Part shown: piece by piece, positions 26,062 through 34,263 of the stretch
Position numbering within the stretch: the stretch's first letter is position 1
Layout: each line of letters opens with the position of its first letter
From: SZAS-7 sp964514655
GTDB lineage: Bacteria > Chlamydiota > Chlamydiia > Chlamydiales > FEN-1388
Direction of reading: 5' to 3'
Assembly (NCBI GenBank): GCA_964514655.1
Contig: CAZEQY010000001.1
Span: 1 to 64,000, forward strand
Length of the DNA: 64,000 bases
The notes under the pieces: model-generated
Seen by the model: the letters and a program-made list of their open reading frames with translations, nothing else
What the model was told of the DNA's origin: nothing
Databases searched by the model: none
Translations under genes and position numbers: made by a program

Positions 26062-26940
26062 TCAAGGCAAAATAAACACTTTGTCCATGGGCAGTCTTCC
26101 AAACCGAGTGCCATGCATATTTGAATAGTTATTAGGTAAATGATAGACCCATGTACAGACTGGTGCAATACCTGTTTTGGCATCGATGGGCACTACGTAG
26201 CGTACCTTCCAGGGCTTCGGAATATTTTCAAAACAAAGCCCCATTGCAGCTCTTTCTTGAATGCCCCAAGTTGATACGTGTCTACTGTCATATTGACTAA
26301 AAGAGTGCGACTGTACATATTCCTCAGCAAGTTCTTGATCAAGAATAAACCCTGCCATGTATGGATTGTCTACAGTTGTAATTAGTTGATCATCTAAAAG
26401 CATGTGATGCTGTTCAGAGACTGAAGTAGGAGACCAGTTATCAGTATTTACAAATTCTTGTGTTTCATCACGAAATTCTACCCGCAAAAAAGAGGGCAAA
26501 AGGCCGTAGGGGCGAAGAATTTCTCGATATTCAAGAAAGTAGCAAAAATTTTGCCAGCTAAGCTCCATATCGTCTTCGAGATAGATAAAGTGGGTATGTT
26601 CGCTTTGTAAAAATTCGTCCTTAATTATTTCTTTGTGGCACCAGGTAAGTGCCAATGGATCAGCTAAATGCGGATAGGTTCTTATGTCTATTGGAGTTGT
26701 AGAGCAAGCGTTACGTAGCATCTCATGCTTTTCATCATCTTCTGTATTTGTCACAATAATAACTTTAATCTTAGGAAATTTGCTAAGCGCTGCCACAACT
26801 TGCGATAGGTACTTTAGCCTTGCAGAGTTGTAATGAGCCGTTATTGCCACGAGAACATCAGTCTTACTTGGCTCTATGCCATATAAATTCGATGCAATAA
26901 ACGAGAGTGTGAGAAAAATGAGGTTGTGTATTTTTTGCAT
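26062..26940 (-). CDS. Signal-peptide-bearing glycosyltransferase-like protein
   Basis: A 292-residue protein. It begins MQKIHNLIFLTLSFIASNLY, a signal peptide. The body looks like a GT-A fold: LVAITAHYNSARLKYL as the first nucleotide-binding strand and helix, KVIIVTNTEDDE, and a DxD-like FIYLEDDMELSW near residue 120. A later segment MAGFILDQELAEEYV is typical of the acceptor region. GT-A enzymes are usually cytosolic or Golgi-facing, so export is noteworthy. It lies between two decayed transposase copies. The family assignment is from pattern only. Confidence 0.65.
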   Translation of the reverse strand: MQKIHNLIFLTLSFIASNLYGIEPSKTDVLVAITAHYNSARLKYLSQVVAALSKFPKIKVIIVTNTEDDEKHEMLRNACSTTPIDIRTYPHLADPLALTWCHKEIIKDEFLQSEHTHFIYLEDDMELSWQNFCYFLEYREILRPYGLLPSFLRVEFRDETQEFVNTDNWSPTSVSEQHHMLLDDQLITTVDNPYMAGFILDQELAEEYVQSHSFSQYDSRHVSTWGIQERAAMGLCFENIPKPWKVRYVVPIDAKTGIAPVCTWVYHLPNNYSNMHGTRFGRLPMDKVFILP

Positions 26941-26992
26941 GATTTGCCTTTTTTGCCTTTTTGGTCACGATCATACGCTAACTGAAAATTAT

Positions 26993-27222
26993 TGAAAGTG
27001 GCCGGATTTTGCGATTATGAGATTTGGCTTTTCACCAACTCATCAATGATGTCTCGTAATATAACATCCTTGGTTGCTAGAGTTCCTAAACGAGAAAGTG
27101 TACCTGGGTGTTTTTTAAGGGCTCTACTCACGTCGCTAAGATTTAACCCTTTTGAAAGCTGGGCAGCTCTAGCTAGAACTGCTCGTGCACTCATAACATT
27201 TCGTTGTTTATTTTCACTAATT
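26993..27222 (-). mobile_element. Decayed REP-associated transposase, copy 2 (C-terminal HTH only)
   Basis: The REP-like TGAAAGTGGCCGGAT lies at 26993-27007. The minus strand from about 27222 to the TAA at 27015-27017 reads SENKQRNVMSARAVLARAAQ, then LSKGLNLSDVSRALKKHPG, TLSRLGTLATKDVILRDI and IDELVKSQIS. This is a complete DnaA-type C-terminal HTH as found on RayT transposases. About 85 bases (27139-27222) are nearly identical to copy 1, which lacks the section equivalent to 27012-27138. It occupies most of the gene-free stretch 26941-27293. Confidence 0.75.
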
Positions 27223-27293
27223 TTGTTATCACTTCAAGTAAGTCTACGCTTTTTGAAATATACAGCTCACTTACTACAAAATAGGGAAATTTT

Positions 27294-29033
27294 ATGAACC
27301 TTGCGTTTCTTTTTAGCCTCTTAGCACTACTAGGAAGCACACTTTCGGCTTCTGAATCCTCCTCTTCATCAAAGGGAAAGTATGCATTTGTTCAGGGAGG
27401 AAAATGTACGCCTGGCATTGGCACTAAGCAGGATCCATACAACTCTCTCGCTCTTGCACAAGCGGATACATCGTGGACAACCCTTGTTGTCCTTCCATCA
27501 CCTGTAGCACTTGATGGCGGTATCGCCATGCGGCCAGGCACTACAATTATCGGGGGAAAAAGCCCCGTGAATGGCTCACTTGATTACGATCAGCCCACTA
27601 TTACCAATACATCTATCGATAGCAATGGTGGTAATGGCGTTGTCGTCATAAGCGGAGATGTCACCGTAAAAAACATCTACTTTAAAGACACCTGGGGCTC
27701 TGCCATTAAGTACGACAATGCACGTGACTTAATTGTCAAAAATGTGCTTGTGACAGGCTTTAACCAGGGAGAGCTGATGGTTCCTGTATTGCCTCGTTTG
27801 AAACTTCGTGAAATTGGCGCCTTTGATGCGACTATCCTCAATGACGGTAAAACAGAGGTTTTTAATACTATCATTCGCGACGGCCACACAGGCATTGGTA
27901 TTGGAGAATTTGCTGTGGGAACCAATCGCCGTATGACCCTTGAGTCGGTTGAAATGAGCGGGCTCAGATCCTTTATCCCCGCAGAGCCCGATGTATTACG
28001 ATTTAACGTAGCAGTAGCACCTATTTGCTTTAATTCTGCAAAGCTTAAACTCAAAATTAAAGACTGCTACTTCCATGATATGGCACCAAATTTTGATCCT
28101 TTTATCTTCACAGAAATAGTCAAAGTGGAAGCACGTGAAGGCTCTTTTGTCGAGATGGAAATGAAAAATACAAGCTTTGTACATAACCATGTATTCGGTC
28201 AGCTTTTTTTAATGAATGACATTTCTACGTATACCTTGGATGATAATCTTGAATCATCGCTTGCCCTTAGTCGCTTTAAAAGTCACATCGAAAATTGCTA
28301 CTTTGAAGAGCCTGTGGAGAACAGCCTCGAATCTGTCGTCGCAATTTATCACCAAAATATAAATAACTCACAAACAGACATTAAGATCCTAAACAATACA
28401 TTCAATAATATGTATGATAACATAGTTTCAATCTCTGCAGGGATCACCCGTGAAACGTATACCATTGAGGGAAATACAGGAACCGGTCTTGATGGCTTTT
28501 ATACAGCTGCAAGCACGATTTCTGAAACACCAAATAGCCTAAACACAAAGGTAAAGATCAAAAACAATAACTTTGCAGGTGGAAATAACGGTGGCCCAGT
28601 TACTGTCGTTTCAGCACTTGATGGAGTAGATGCTCCATGGAATAGCCTGAAAATTTGTGTAGAGCATAACTGCTTTGATGGGCTAGGCTCTGGGTTTGCG
28701 GGCTTACTGGGGGTAGATTTTGCCTCAAATACTGTAGGAGCAGGAAATGCCTCAATATATGCCCACAAAAATAACATTATTGGCGTTGAGTTTGATATTT
28801 TTGATTCATTTGCAAACGTAAACTACTTTGCAGAAAAAAACTGGTGGGGACAGCCCTCCGGCGCTGACTCTATCCAGAATCTTGGAAGCGGCGTAGTAGA
28901 TGTAAGCCATCCGCTCCATCGTCCAATAAAGTGCCCGCCAAAGACAGCGTGCATTCCAAACCCAGTAAGCCCTCCGCTCCCAGCGGCTGCGGCATCAGGA
29001 CCAAAAGCGCTTCTAAAGCCTGTCCATTTCTAA
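27294..29033 (+). CDS. Secreted parallel beta-helix protein
   Basis: A 579-residue exported protein. The signal peptide (MNLAFLFSLLALLGSTLSA) is followed by a Ser-rich linker (SESSSSSKG). It then has the opening rung typical of pectin-lyase-like folds, GTKQDPYNSLALAQA and VLPSPVALDGGIAMRPGTTI. Rungs continue with Asn-rich turns: VKNIYFKDT, ENCYFEE, ILNNTFNNM, KNNNFAGG and EHNCFDG. The end is low-complexity Pro/Ala (PVSPPLPAAAASGPK). Fewer Cys than in the other window members. AGGGA precedes the ATG. Likely an extracellular or surface protein; no catalytic triad recognised. Confidence 0.82.
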   Translation: MNLAFLFSLLALLGSTLSASESSSSSKGKYAFVQGGKCTPGIGTKQDPYNSLALAQADTSWTTLVVLPSPVALDGGIAMRPGTTIIGGKSPVNGSLDYDQPTITNTSIDSNGGNGVVVISGDVTVKNIYFKDTWGSAIKYDNARDLIVKNVLVTGFNQGELMVPVLPRLKLREIGAFDATILNDGKTEVFNTIIRDGHTGIGIGEFAVGTNRRMTLESVEMSGLRSFIPAEPDVLRFNVAVAPICFNSAKLKLKIKDCYFHDMAPNFDPFIFTEIVKVEAREGSFVEMEMKNTSFVHNHVFGQLFLMNDISTYTLDDNLESSLALSRFKSHIENCYFEEPVENSLESVVAIYHQNINNSQTDIKILNNTFNNMYDNIVSISAGITRETYTIEGNTGTGLDGFYTAASTISETPNSLNTKVKIKNNNFAGGNNGGPVTVVSALDGVDAPWNSLKICVEHNCFDGLGSGFAGLLGVDFASNTVGAGNASIYAHKNNIIGVEFDIFDSFANVNYFAEKNWWGQPSGADSIQNLGSGVVDVSHPLHRPIKCPPKTACIPNPVSPPLPAAAASGPKALLKPVHF

Positions 29034-29040
29034 CCCAAAC

Positions 29041-29070
29041 ACCCCTTGCAAACACCTGTTTGCAAGGGGT
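29041..29070 (+). terminator. Strong hairpin after beta-helix gene
   Basis: Arms ACCCCTTGCAAAC (29041-29053) and GTTTGCAAGGGGT (29058-29070) pair perfectly over 13 bases with a four-base loop. There is no U run after it (CCTCTAAAA), so it may protect the mRNA end as much as terminate. Confidence 0.7.
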
Positions 29071-29133
29071 CCTCTAAAAAAACGAGGTCAATCCTGGCAT
29101 TCGGGCATTTGAGACAAGAAAGCTAAAGAACTA

Positions 29134-29190
29134 TTTCATGTGCGATTTGCTCGGGTCAGATCAAGATTGACGGATTAACGGGTCTGACCC
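29134..29190. repeat. REP-like elements between beta-helix and ankyrin genes
   Basis: 29134-29154 repeats exactly the 21 bases at 24456-24476. Overlapping its end, GGGTCAGA (29153-29160) and TCTGACCC (29183-29190) form an inverted repeat around 22 bases. GGTCAGACC-type palindromes are often seen next to RayT transposases. The last bases overlap the ankyrin gene's 3' end. Confidence 0.6.
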
Positions 29191-31070
29191 CTATCCCCTG
29201 CTAGTAATTTTATAGATCCAATGATGGTGCGTAAGACAGTAAGGGCGTAGCCCTGCTCGTAAAGCTGGGCATCTGTTGCGTTGAGGGTTTCTGAAAGAGC
29301 ATCAATTTTGTCTAAAAGCTGCTCGAGCTTTTTTACTACTTTGGGACTTAGTAATGATGGGTCGTTAGCTTGAATAACAGCTTGGTGCCAGAGGGCGGTA
29401 AAGAGGTCAGCATCAATCTTGTGTGTACGCGTTAGCTCGATGAGGTTTGTTCGGATCGTATTTAAAAAAGTAATAGCTTCTTCAGCGTTTGATAGGGTTT
29501 TAATTGCTACAACACCTTTAGCAAACTCTTGAAACTCTTTTGTACAGGAAATTTTTTTTACCTCTTCTTCGTCCCTAAGATCTGCGTATTCTTTAGCCCC
29601 TTTAAGAGATGTAAATATGAGCGATAAAGTACCAAGAATACCCTGAAGAAGGCGTAAAGGAAGTCTAAAAGGGATTGCTGATGCAAGGGCCTTATGGATG
29701 GAAAACCGCCTAAGTTCATTTTTCGATAGAGTTTTTTTGTAGCGTGTTTCTAGATCCTCAAGACGCTTTATGATAGTGTCATCAAACACCTTTGGATAGC
29801 GCTCTTTTATGATCCATAACGCATTAAGACTTTCATTTACTAGAGATTTGTCATGGGGCCCATCAAGGTACTTTTCTAAAAGGGTCATCTGCTGGGAGAT
29901 CTGCCATTTGGCAAAAATGCCGTCAGCCGTCTTAGGGTTCTTAACAACCAAAAAGGCCTTTATAATCCCTTCCGCTGCAGCCCATGAACAGTTGCCAACA
30001 AGCTGCCAGGGCAGCTTTGCAGCTTTTTGAATGGCAAGCTCAGCATCTGTCTGCTTTTTAAAGCCCAGCATCTGGGGCAGTGTTTTTCTCATCAGCTCTT
30101 TGTAGTCTTTTTCGCTTTTATTGCGTACACCTACTAGTAGTTTAGCAACATCTTGAGTAAGCTTTCCAGGGTCAAAGCGATGAACAAGAAGTGACTTTGT
30201 GTCACCAGCTCTATCGCATACAATAAAGAGATCTTTCCATATTAATACTGCTATAGAATGCCCACTATATCCTGTGAGGATAATATTTGGTCCTTGCGGG
30301 TTATACAAATTATGAGATGCATCTTGAAGCGCCTGCGAAATGTCTGTCATTTCTGGAATCTCTGCAACAGATTTTGCCATTGTTGCAGCGGCCACATTGC
30401 TACCATAGCCTTCAAAGTCTATTTTTTGCCCATGAATTTTTCCTGTCCCACCAATCTCAAAGGCATGTGTGAGCAATTTTGTGCGCTTATACTGTTTTGA
30501 ATACTCTTGAGTTTCTTGGGAAGAATACTGTCTAAGTAAATCGCGAATGCCTTTCCAGCCTTTCTTATGCCGCATTTGTACGTATGTGAGCAAAGTCTGT
30601 GCATCAATAATCCTATCAGGATTCGCGCCTGCCTTTAGCAAAAGCTCTGCAGTATCCCTGTCATTATTTTCACACGCATGCCAAAGGGCCGTGTGGCCAT
30701 TTTCATCCGGAGCGTCTACTGAGATAGTTTCTAAATCTTTTTTAATTAGATCTATTTGCCCCTTTCTCGCATGAGTGTGTAGGGCTGTAATTTTTTTGTG
30801 AAGCGTGACATGCCCTATTTTTCTTACGGTTGCCCTAACCCTTTTCTCGTCGATATTAGGAGTAATTTTAAGCCTGTCTCGAATCTGTTTTAGAGTGCGT
30901 AGGTCTGTATCATCTAGGGTAATAATTTTGGCTGTGACCTTGCTAATAAGATCATCTAGCTCATCTAACACATGAGCTGCATTTTTAGTGAAATCTTCAT
31001 GTAGCAAAGAGTTAAGCAACCATCTTGTGCCGTGGGCCTCTCCCTCGCCCCTTCCATCCAGTGATACCAT
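29175..31070 (-). CDS. Ankyrin-repeat protein with possible CE-clan cysteine protease centre; candidate effector
   Basis: A 631-residue protein without signal peptide. Residues about 92-182 hold ankyrin repeats; the clearest is DENGHTALWHACENNDRDTA then ELLLKAGANPD. Residues about 265-370 contain, in order, H271 (GHSIAVLIW), D286 (CDRAG), Q356 and C361 (WQLVGNCSWAAAEG). This order and spacing (H-D 15 apart, Q five before C) resembles Ulp1/YopJ/ChlaDub-type CE-clan proteases. The C-terminal third is helical, with one hydrophobic stretch (about 463-485) that could touch membranes. Ankyrin plus a host-type protease fold points to a secreted effector. The protease reading is inference from residue order. 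Confidence 0.75.
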   Translation of the reverse strand: MVSLDGRGEGEAHGTRWLLNSLLHEDFTKNAAHVLDELDDLISKVTAKIITLDDTDLRTLKQIRDRLKITPNIDEKRVRATVRKIGHVTLHKKITALHTHARKGQIDLIKKDLETISVDAPDENGHTALWHACENNDRDTAELLLKAGANPDRIIDAQTLLTYVQMRHKKGWKGIRDLLRQYSSQETQEYSKQYKRTKLLTHAFEIGGTGKIHGQKIDFEGYGSNVAAATMAKSVAEIPEMTDISQALQDASHNLYNPQGPNIILTGYSGHSIAVLIWKDLFIVCDRAGDTKSLLVHRFDPGKLTQDVAKLLVGVRNKSEKDYKELMRKTLPQMLGFKKQTDAELAIQKAAKLPWQLVGNCSWAAAEGIIKAFLVVKNPKTADGIFAKWQISQQMTLLEKYLDGPHDKSLVNESLNALWIIKERYPKVFDDTIIKRLEDLETRYKKTLSKNELRRFSIHKALASAIPFRLPLRLLQGILGTLSLIFTSLKGAKEYADLRDEEEVKKISCTKEFQEFAKGVVAIKTLSNAEEAITFLNTIRTNLIELTRTHKIDADLFTALWHQAVIQANDPSLLSPKVVKKLEQLLDKIDALSETLNATDAQLYEQGYALTVLRTIIGSIKLLAGDRGQTR

Positions 31071-31246
31071 GCCACCCCCGTTCTACTTGTGGCTGTAGTC
31101 CATTTGTAATTTTATGTACACCAAATTATTGGGTAGGATATAGGAAGAGCATGCTCTAATCCAATAATCATCTGACTTCAGAATATCAATATGTAGATCC
31201 AAAAAGGCTTGTAGGCTTTGTTTTGTTTTTGTATGCTTTTTCGGCT

Positions 31247-31537
31247 ATGAATTGTGCTTTATCTATACCTCAGAAATCCCCATTTATCGATCTTCTTGTC
31301 GATGCATTCAATAATAACCGCATAGATATTACCGTTGAAGGCGTATACTATACAATCGTAGTTGACGGCGCAAAAAGAGGGATTTATACCTATCGAAGAA
31401 AGCGCATAACAGTCATATCAGATGTAAAGCCGCTTGCAACTTCACAAGATGCAGTCCAGTTTGACACCTTTTCAATACCCTTTAATCCAAAGATCATCAA
31501 AAAAGCAATTACAGCGTATATAGCAAACTCATTATGA
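31247..31537 (+). CDS. Small hypothetical protein
   Basis: About 96 residues if started at the ATG at 31247; a TTG at 31223 would add eight residues. It has a mixed beta-rich pattern (RIDITVEGVYYTIVVDGAKR, then ITVISDVKPL). No signal peptide with the ATG start; the TTG start gives a short hydrophobic lead. No domain recognised. Convergent with the cysJ-like gene, 20 bases away. No clear Shine-Dalgarno. Confidence 0.45.
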   Translation: MNCALSIPQKSPFIDLLVDAFNNNRIDITVEGVYYTIVVDGAKRGIYTYRRKRITVISDVKPLATSQDAVQFDTFSIPFNPKIIKKAITAYIANSL

Positions 31538-31557
31538 GCACCTGCTTCTCTAATTTA

Positions 31558-32691
31558 TTAGTAGACGTCGCGAAGGTAGCGCTTTTGTTTACGAAGGTCT
31601 TGAAGGAAGTGGCGGGCACTTTCGTCTGAGATTTGGAGGGCATCTTTGATGATGTTTTGCAGGCAGGCTTCAACGTCTTTTGCCATGCGCGAGGCATCGC
31701 CGCAGACATAGATGTGAGCGCCATTTTGGATCCAGTCCCAGATATCCTTTCTTGCTTCCCACAGCCTGTGCTGCACATATACCTTGTGCTCCTGATCGCG
31801 AGAAAAAGCTTCACTCACTCGCAGCATCTTATTTGATAGAAGATTTTGCCAGTAGTCTTCATAAAAAAAGTCGCACGATTTTTGGCGCTCGCCAAAGAAA
31901 AGCCAGTTTTTTGATGTGGGATTTTCTCGAGCTAGGCGCTCTTGCATAAAGGCCCGAAAGGGCGCAACGCCTGTTCCCGGGCCAATCATGATGATTGGCT
32001 GCTGGTTATCTTCCGGCAGCAAAAAGTCTTTTGTAGACTGTAGGTAGATAGGAACTTCAGCGCTTTCTTCTTTAACCATATCGCATAAAAAGTGCGAAGC
32101 AACGCCAAGCCTTTTTTTGCCATGCACCTCGTAGCGCACTCGTGAGACAGTAAAATGCACCTCATCGGGGTGGGCCGCTTGCGATGATGCAATCGAATAG
32201 AGCCTTGGCAGTAATGGCCCCAAATTCTGGACAAGGTCCTGCGCGCTTAAATTTGCTTCAGGATGCTCCTGGAGCAGCTCTAGCACATTATGGTTTTGTA
32301 TAAACCCTCTAAAAGCATCATCGTTATCAGGCTGCAAAAGCTCATCAAGATGCCTTGCCCCCCTTTGAACAAGCTCTAAAAGTAGCTTTCGCGTAGGAAG
32401 AGAGAGATTTGCCTTTCGTTGCAGATACTCTAAGATGCTAAATTTCTCTTGCGTTCTAGGGTCTACAACCTCTTCATCGGGCGAAAACTTACAAAGCTGC
32501 AAAATAGAAGCGCACATTGGATGGTCATTTTGTGGGCATATACCCATGCTGTCGCCTGGCCTGTAGGCAATGTTAGAGCCTTTTAGGCTTAACACGACGT
32601 GCCAGGTCTCCTTTGTCGAGTGCTCTTTATTTAACCTATGGCGCTTGACAAGATGCGTGACAAATGGGCTTGTGCGGCTATAACTACTCAA
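31558..32691 (-). CDS. cysJ: CysJ-like NADPH flavoprotein reductase lacking the flavodoxin domain
   Basis: A 377-residue member of the ferredoxin-NADP reductase group, equivalent to the FAD and NADPH halves of sulfite reductase CysJ or P450 reductase. The FAD-binding RLYSIASS (R-x-Y-S) lies near residue 175. The NADPH-binding motif IIMIGPGTGVAPFRAFMQER, then WLFFGER and IYVCGDASRMAKDV follow. The Asp/Trp C-terminal end DVY matches CysJ. The N-terminal flavodoxin domain of E. coli CysJ is absent, as in chlamydial CysJ. The electron acceptor is unknown. It overlaps gltX by eight bases on the same strand. Confidence 0.85.
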   Translation of the reverse strand: MSSYSRTSPFVTHLVKRHRLNKEHSTKETWHVVLSLKGSNIAYRPGDSMGICPQNDHPMCASILQLCKFSPDEEVVDPRTQEKFSILEYLQRKANLSLPTRKLLLELVQRGARHLDELLQPDNDDAFRGFIQNHNVLELLQEHPEANLSAQDLVQNLGPLLPRLYSIASSQAAHPDEVHFTVSRVRYEVHGKKRLGVASHFLCDMVKEESAEVPIYLQSTKDFLLPEDNQQPIIMIGPGTGVAPFRAFMQERLARENPTSKNWLFFGERQKSCDFFYEDYWQNLLSNKMLRVSEAFSRDQEHKVYVQHRLWEARKDIWDWIQNGAHIYVCGDASRMAKDVEACLQNIIKDALQISDESARHFLQDLRKQKRYLRDVY

Positions 32692-34198
32692 ATTCTGCTA
32701 AAACCTCAGCTGACAATGCACCATGGTCTATAGCTTTTTTAAGAAGGTCTGTCTTTTTAGATGACATGTTGCCATTAAACTCCATGGACTGAAGCAGCCT
32801 AACGCGCGTTCTATCTTTACCTAAAAGGTCTATAGAGTCAAAAAGCGGCAATCCATGGCGCTTACCCATAATGCAGGCAAATAAAAGCGGCATGATGACC
32901 TTTTTATGGTTTACGCTAAAAAGCTCTGCTACTTTGCGAGAAACTTCATTAAGGCCCGCTCCTGACCAATTTTCAATCCTATCAAGCTCCCAGATTATTG
33001 CCTGGTAAATAGCTACGATCTTGGTTTTACTTACGCCAGGAACATCAAAGAGCTCCTGCCTATACGGCAAATGGTTGATAAACAAAAAGTCTGAAAGCTC
33101 CATAAAGTCGCCAAAGTTTTTCATGCGTGAGTGCGCAAGCGGCATAAGGCGATTCATAAACTCTTCGTTAAAACTCCAACCCTTCAACCTATCCCACAGC
33201 TTATCTTGAGGGACGTTTTGGATGATATACTGCTGGTTTATCCAGTCGAGTTTTGTGATGTCAAAAACAGCTCCAGACACCCCTATACGCTTTGGATCAA
33301 ACTCCTTAATGATCTCTGAAAGACTATAGATCTCTCTTCCATCAGCTACGCTATAGCCCATGAGGGTAAGAAAGTTCATAAAGGCCTCTGGCAGATAGCC
33401 ACTATCGCGATAGTAGAAGATAGAAGTTGGGTTTTTGCGCTTAGATAACTTTTTGCCATCTCGTCCAAGCAATAAAGGCATATGCATAAAGACAGGCGGC
33501 TTCCAGCCAAATACATCGTACAAAAGAACGTGCTTTGGTGTAGAGCTTATCCACTCATCGCCGCGTATAACGTGCGTGATGCCCATCAGGTGATCATCTA
33601 CAACGTTTGCAAGGTGATAGGTAGGAAAGCCATCAGACTTTAACAAAATTTGGTCGTCGATATCGGCATATGGAAAGGAAATTCGCCCCTTAATTGCATC
33701 CTCAAATACGCACTCGCCAGATAGTGGCACCTTTAAGCGAATGGTAAAGGACTGGCCTTGGGCTTCTCTTTCAGCAATCTCTTCAGGGCTTAAATTTCGA
33801 TAGCGCCTGTCGTAGCCAAGCTTTGAGCCTGTCTTAGAAGCAACTTCTCTCATCTCCTGGAGCTCATCAGCCGTAGCAAAGCATTTATAGGCCTTACCTT
33901 GCGCCAAAAGCTCATAGCAGTACTTTTGGTATATTTCGGTGCGCTCAGATTGCCTATAGGGCCCAAAAGGACCGCCAATGTCCGGACCTTCGTCCCAGGT
34001 GATTTCTGCCCATTTGAGGGCTTTATAGATGTTTTCTTCATATTCCGGGCGGCTTCTTGAGCGGTCGGTATCTTCGATGCGCAAGATGAACTTGCCCCCA
34101 AAATGGCGAGCAAAAATAAGGTTAAATAGGGCCATATAGGCCGTGCCCACGTGTGGATCACCCGTAGGTGACGGGGCAATACGAACTCGTACCGTCAT
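32684..34198 (-). CDS. gltX: Glutamyl-tRNA synthetase
   Basis: Class I synthetase of 504 residues that charges tRNA-Glu (or Glx). The HIGH-type motif APSPTGDPHVGTA lies at the N terminus and the KMSKS-type motif DGKKLSKRKNPTS near residue 255. The DTDRSRS and HVIRGDEWISSTPKH segments are family hallmarks. In C. trachomatis gltX (CT445) lies beside euo and the omcA/omcB genes. Here it directly follows tsp on the same strand and precedes the cysJ-like gene, with no cysteine-rich outer-membrane protein genes in between. Confidence 0.96.
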   Translation of the reverse strand: MTVRVRIAPSPTGDPHVGTAYMALFNLIFARHFGGKFILRIEDTDRSRSRPEYEENIYKALKWAEITWDEGPDIGGPFGPYRQSERTEIYQKYCYELLAQGKAYKCFATADELQEMREVASKTGSKLGYDRRYRNLSPEEIAEREAQGQSFTIRLKVPLSGECVFEDAIKGRISFPYADIDDQILLKSDGFPTYHLANVVDDHLMGITHVIRGDEWISSTPKHVLLYDVFGWKPPVFMHMPLLLGRDGKKLSKRKNPTSIFYYRDSGYLPEAFMNFLTLMGYSVADGREIYSLSEIIKEFDPKRIGVSGAVFDITKLDWINQQYIIQNVPQDKLWDRLKGWSFNEEFMNRLMPLAHSRMKNFGDFMELSDFLFINHLPYRQELFDVPGVSKTKIVAIYQAIIWELDRIENWSGAGLNEVSRKVAELFSVNHKKVIMPLLFACIMGKRHGLPLFDSIDLLGKDRTRVRLLQSMEFNGNMSSKKTDLLKKAIDHGALSAEVLAEFE

Positions 34199-34263
34199 AG
34201 CTTTATCTCAATAAATTGTTTTAAAGAGGATTATTATAGCTACTAGCGATGTTAAGTTCAATC

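Noticed and set aside
29041..29190. A CRISPR-like repeat array in the spacer
   Set aside because: Only single palindromes and one dispersed repeat unit are present; no regular spacing.
29175..31070. Assignment of the ankyrin protein to a named Legionella-type effector family
   Set aside because: The NCSWA motif felt familiar but I could not tie it to a specific family with confidence.
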